Assembly (NCBI GenBank): GCA_963762085.1
Contig: CAVXJD010000002.1
Span: 62,001-126,000, forward strand
Length of the DNA: 64,000 nucleotides
From: DASQGA01 sp963762085
GTDB lineage: Bacteria; Actinomycetota; Thermoleophilia; Gaiellales; Gaiellaceae
Direction: 5' to 3'
A program made the position numbers and the translations under genes. Positions within the stretch are counted from its first letter, which is position 1. Every line of letters begins with the position of its first letter. Below the pieces are notes generated by a model. That model saw only the letters and a program-made list of their open reading frames with translations, did no database searches and was not told where the DNA came from. Shown here piece after piece: positions 61,349 to 64,000 of this stretch.

Positions 61349-61388
61349 ATCCACCACTTTCCCCCACTCTAAACCACAGAACCCCACT
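61349..61388 (-). promoter_or_regulatory. probable MraZ operator: four tandem 10-bp GTGG boxes
   Basis: Read on the minus strand the boxes are AGTGGGGTTC, TGTGGTTTAG, AGTGGGGGAA and AGTGGTGGAT, in strict 10-base register, each with GTGG at positions 2-5. They end 17 bases before the mraZ ATG. Known MraZ sites are direct repeats of a GTG/TGGG core with this helical period, so this is very likely its autoregulatory site. A clear -35/-10 pair is not visible. Confidence 0.85.
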
Positions 61389-61442
61389 ACGCAACCCTGG
61401 CGACCCCGAATCCTCCACCTGGGATCCCGTTCGGCGTCGCGT

Positions 61443-62255
61443 TCAGATCTGGGTGGGAGCACCATGTGCACCACGCCGAGTCAGCGCCCGTGCCGCTGAC
61501 TTGGCTGCGAGTGCCAGAGCATCTGGAACTTCTCGGCCTTCAGCCAGCCCCACCGTGAGACCGGCCGCGAGGCTGTCGCCCGCTCCATAGGAGTCAACCA
61601 GCGATCCTGGCAAGGGCGCTGCCGCCCACCGTCCGTCGCCAGGTTCGAAGCTCCCCCCGGAGGCACCGTCCGTCCTGACCACCAGTCGAGGTGTCCGCGG
61701 AAGCTCGCCCGCATACTTCTCTGAAGGGTCGTTCGCACTCGAAACCACGGCGTCGAGCTCGAGCTCCGGCGCAGCCAGCAAGGTCGGAAGCTCGCGTGCG
61801 GTCGCCACCAGGACCTGAGCCCGGCGCGCTGCACGAAGGACTTCCGGGTCGCCTGCCGTGAAGTAGATACCGTCAAAGGAAGCGAGCTCCTCCCAGGGCA
61901 GGGACTCCCCGAACCGGGGTCGAAGCTTGTCGCCAACGAGAGTGATCGTGCGTTCGCCGCCGTCGTCGGCGAACGTGACTGCGCGGCGTTGCGATTCAGG
62001 GCGAAACACGGCTTCGACCCGGATACCGAGCCCCTCGAGCTCGGCCTTGGCGCGATGGCCCCAATCGTCGTCTCCGAGCACGGTGAAGAGCGTGGCGGCG
62101 CCGGTCAGGCGCGCGATCTCCGCGGCCGCGACACTTCCTCCGCCCCCTGCTTCCTCCCATCCGCTCGACGCCTGCAGGATCTCTCCGCGCGCGGGCACGC
62201 GGGCGACGCGCAGGAACTGCACCCACTCGACGTGACCGACGACGCCGATCCGCAT
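61443..62255 (-). CDS. PfkB-family carbohydrate or nucleoside kinase
   Basis: This 270-residue kinase has a glycine-rich EEAGGGGSVAAAEIARLTG segment near the N-terminus and the family signature with catalytic Asp in LVDSYGAGDSLAAGL. It starts at the ATG at 62255 (MRIGVVGHVEWVQF), and the longer frame is antisense to the sigma-factor gene. The substrate is a sugar or nucleoside that cannot be named. It lies directly upstream of mraZ on the same strand, with 111 bases between them that hold the MraZ boxes. Confidence 0.9.
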   Translation of the reverse strand: MRIGVVGHVEWVQFLRVARVPARGEILQASSGWEEAGGGGSVAAAEIARLTGAATLFTVLGDDDWGHRAKAELEGLGIRVEAVFRPESQRRAVTFADDGGERTITLVGDKLRPRFGESLPWEELASFDGIYFTAGDPEVLRAARRAQVLVATARELPTLLAAPELELDAVVSSANDPSEKYAGELPRTPRLVVRTDGASGGSFEPGDGRWAAAPLPGSLVDSYGAGDSLAAGLTVGLAEGREVPDALALAAKSAARALTRRGAHGAPTQI

Positions 62256-62297
62256 CTCGCCAGTCTCACACCTCACCCCTCCACGCCGTTTCAACAG

Positions 62298-62765
62298 ATG
62301 ATGCAGGCTGTGACGATTCCACCCTTTGAGCGGTTCTACGACGACCACCGCGAGGAGGTCTTCGGTTATCTCGTGCGGCTGCTTGGCCGGCAACCGGCCG
62401 AGGACGCCTTCCAGGAGACGTTTCTCCGAGCGCTCCGAGCCTACGCCGGGCTCGAGCACGGCCGACACCTCCGTGCCTGGGTCTTCACGATCGCGACGCG
62501 AATTGCGATCGACGAGCGGCGGCGCGAGCGGCCGCGTGGCGACCTGCCCGAGCTGACCACGACGGACGAACGTCCGGCCTACGCGGAGCTCGCGGACCTC
62601 GCCGGAAGCTTGCCGCCCGCAGAGCGGGCCGCGGTCGTCCTCCGCTACGGCTACGACTTGCCATATGCAGACATCGCGGGCGCGCTCGGATCGAGCGAAG
62701 AAGCAGCCCGTCAGGCGGCCTCGAGCGGCGTCCGGCGCCTGCGCCGGAAGGAGGAAACACGATGA
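62298..62765 (+). CDS. ECF-type RNA polymerase sigma factor
   Basis: This 155-residue protein has a sigma region 2 (FERFYDDHREEVFGYLVRLL, then EDAFQETFLRALRAY and LRAWVFTIATRIAID) and a sigma region 4 helix-turn-helix (LPPAERAAVVLRYGYDLPYA, DIAGALGSSEEAARQAASSG). ATG codons at 62298 and 62301 and a GTG at 62310 are possible starts, none with a good ribosome-binding site. It overlaps the next gene by 4 bases (ATGA). No anti-sigma gene is adjacent, and a DNA repair gene takes that place. Confidence 0.92.
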   Translation: MMQAVTIPPFERFYDDHREEVFGYLVRLLGRQPAEDAFQETFLRALRAYAGLEHGRHLRAWVFTIATRIAIDERRRERPRGDLPELTTTDERPAYAELADLAGSLPPAERAAVVLRYGYDLPYADIAGALGSSEEAARQAASSGVRRLRRKEETR

Positions 62766-63331
62766 CGATTCCAGCTGAGGTCGACCGGCGATTTCGGGAC
62801 GCGGCCGCCGCCGCGGGGCTCGTCGACGCGGCCTACGACGTGATCGACTCGCCGATCGGCCCTCTCCTCGTGGGCGCTACCCCTCGTGGTCTCTGCCGGA
62901 TCAGCTTCGACGCCGAACAGGAGCCGAACTCCGAGCTCGAGCGGCTCGCTGATCTTTTCGGGCCGAGAGTGCTGCGGGTACCCGGCCGGATCGATGTGGC
63001 GCGGCGCCAGCTCGACGACTACTTCGAGGGCCGGAGGCGAGCCTTCGAACTCGAGGTAGACCTCACGGGCGTGCCGGCGTTTCAGCAGGAGGTGCTGCGC
63101 GAGCTGGCTCTCGTTCCGTATGCGGAGACCTCCACGTACGGCGGGCTAGCGGTGCGGGTCGGGCGGCCGAAGGCAGCCCGCGCTGTCGGGGGTGCCTTGA
63201 ACCGCAACCCGGTGCCCATCGTGCTCCCCTGCCACCGCATCGTGGGAGCATCGGGGAGCCTGGTCGGCTACGCAGGCGGGCTCGACCGAAAGCGCGCGCT
63301 CCTCGACCTGGAAGGCGCCCGAGTCTCCTAG
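62762..63331 (+). CDS. methylated-DNA-[protein]-cysteine S-methyltransferase
   Basis: This 189-residue suicide repair protein moves alkyl groups from O6-alkylguanine to its own Cys157 in the motif VLPCHRIVG. The helix-turn-helix with Arg finger is in GRPKAARAVGGALNRNPVP. The N-terminal domain is the usual ribonuclease-like fold and also has a short leading extension. It is translationally coupled to an ECF sigma factor. Confidence 0.95.
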   Translation: MTIPAEVDRRFRDAAAAAGLVDAAYDVIDSPIGPLLVGATPRGLCRISFDAEQEPNSELERLADLFGPRVLRVPGRIDVARRQLDDYFEGRRRAFELEVDLTGVPAFQQEVLRELALVPYAETSTYGGLAVRVGRPKAARAVGGALNRNPVPIVLPCHRIVGASGSLVGYAGGLDRKRALLDLEGARVS

Positions 63332-63508
63332 CTCTGGGCGCTCAGGTGCCCGTAGCCTCCTCCCGTTTTCGATCTTAGTCCTGGAAACCGCGCGGGAGCG
63401 CCACGAACGCAACCAAAAGCGCGCTTGAGTGTGCCAAGGTTCGTTGGGGACGAAACGATCGATCGGGGCAGCCGACAGGAGGCGCCGCGCCCCTGGGCCG
63501 CTGCGAGG

Positions 63509-63964
63509 ATGGGTGCCGTGTGGAGGCTTCTTCTCGTCGGCGCCCTGTCGCTCTCGGTCGCGGGCTGCGGCCTAGAGGGGGATTCCAGCCGCGCCACGGT
63601 AGTGCTTCGCGGCGACCGAATTGCCAAGCTCGCGGTTGAGGTGGCAGATACCCCCGCTGAACGAGAGCGAGGACTCATGGGTCGGGCAAGTCTCGCCCGC
63701 GACACCGGCATGGTGTTTCTCTTCGACCGCCCGACGACGATCGCGTTCGTCATGCGAGGGACGGAGATCTCACTTTCGATCGCGTTCTATGACCAGCGGG
63801 GGAGGATCAGTCAGATCCTCGATATGGATCCTTGCCGGGCCGAGCCGTGCCGGCTCTACTCGCCTCGAACTGCCTATATCGGCGCGCTCGAGGTGCCGAA
63901 GGGCACGTTTCGCCGGCTCGGTGTCCAGGAGGGAGATCGGATCGAGATTTCTAGCGAAGGTTGA
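63509..63964 (+). CDS. DUF192 lipoprotein
   Basis: This 151-residue protein has a lipoprotein signal (VWRLLLVGALSLSVAGC) with lipobox VAGC and lipidated Cys20. The DUF192 domain follows, with TPAERERGLMGRASLARDTG, MVFLFDRPTTIAFVMRGTEI and LEVPKGTFRRLGVQEGDRI. The family is widespread and of unknown function. The ATG at 63509 and the GTG at 63518 are both possible starts, and the extension to 63425 is Arg-rich noise. It follows a 177-base gap after the repair gene in which I see no gene. Confidence 0.9.
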   Translation: MGAVWRLLLVGALSLSVAGCGLEGDSSRATVVLRGDRIAKLAVEVADTPAERERGLMGRASLARDTGMVFLFDRPTTIAFVMRGTEISLSIAFYDQRGRISQILDMDPCRAEPCRLYSPRTAYIGALEVPKGTFRRLGVQEGDRIEISSEG

Positions 63965-64000
63965 GCACGGCTGTCAGCAAAGCTTCTAGCCTTGACGCAC

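Noticed and set aside
63992..64000. TTGACG near the right edge
   Set aside because: It could be a -35 box of a gene beyond the window, but no -10 can be examined.

Overview
The window is GC-rich chromosomal DNA from an actinobacterium. The support is a division and cell-wall (dcw) cluster without ftsA, an FtsZ that ends in an LDVPPFLR-type tail, a MurE with the DNPRSE motif expected for meso-diaminopimelate, and many GTG or TTG starts. The mix of families (DUF1206, DUF6510, a cyclase/AAA/TPR regulator, a YLDPGTGS small membrane protein) suggests a Thermoleophilia-like lineage. That placement is inference. There are two tRNA genes (Gln-CUG, Glu-CUC), no rRNA, no CRISPR array, no insertion sequence and no prophage.

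Layout. 1-3.3 kb: the end of one ABC exporter half, its complete partner, and a membrane protein. 3.3-5.2 kb: tRNA-Gln, a stand-alone receiver protein and a secreted protein. 5.2-13.5 kb: a signalling neighbourhood with a class III cyclase/AAA/TPR protein, a subtilisin-like protease coupled to a GAF protein, a 55-residue peptide with two DVEGHI repeats, an MFS transporter fused to a cyclic-nucleotide-binding domain, and a cytidylate-kinase-like protein. 13.5-17.2 kb (minus): a small YLDPGTGS membrane protein, a methyltransferase and a sulfatase-superfamily membrane enzyme. 17.3-23.8 kb: tRNA-Glu, a flippase-like membrane protein, a receiver protein, gltX, endonuclease IV, a HAD phosphatase and a Ca2+/H+ antiporter. 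23.9-27.3 kb: a MacB/FtsX-type ABC transporter. 27.4-31.9 kb (minus): threonine aldolase, serine hydrolase, MBL-fold protein and MFS transporter, all translationally coupled. 31.9-37.4 kb: signal peptidase, a PspC-like gene, rlmN, a molybdopterin oxidoreductase with its flavin reductase, DUF6510, DUF1206 and an L,D-transpeptidase.

37.4-45.6 kb holds a YcaQ-like glycosylase, a GST, a small alpha/beta hydrolase, the glycine cleavage genes (gcvT-gcvH-gcvPA-gcvPB) and a tryptophanase/tyrosine phenol-lyase-family enzyme. Five single-base frameshifts lie between 38.25 and 41.33 kb and a sixth lies in the PspC-like gene at 32.69 kb. Because they hit unrelated genes on both strands, a local sequence or assembly error is the simplest explanation.

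45.6-61.4 kb (minus) is the dcw cluster: mraZ-rsmH-ftsL-ftsI-murE-murF-mraY-murD-ftsW-murG-murC-murB-ftsQ-ftsZ. Four 10-bp GTGG boxes upstream of mraZ look like its own operator, and ftsZ has a good sigma-70-type promoter of its own. A metallophosphoesterase gene sits in antiparallel orientation between mraY and murD. 61.4-64 kb: a PfkB-type kinase, an ECF sigma factor coupled to an O6-alkylguanine repair protein, and a DUF192 lipoprotein.

The best candidates for something undescribed are the cyclase/protease/GAF/DVEGHI/MFS-cNMP neighbourhood, the YLDPGTGS-methyltransferase-sulfatase operon, and two genes (cyclase and methyltransferase) whose conserved N-termini lie upstream of any ATG, GTG or TTG.
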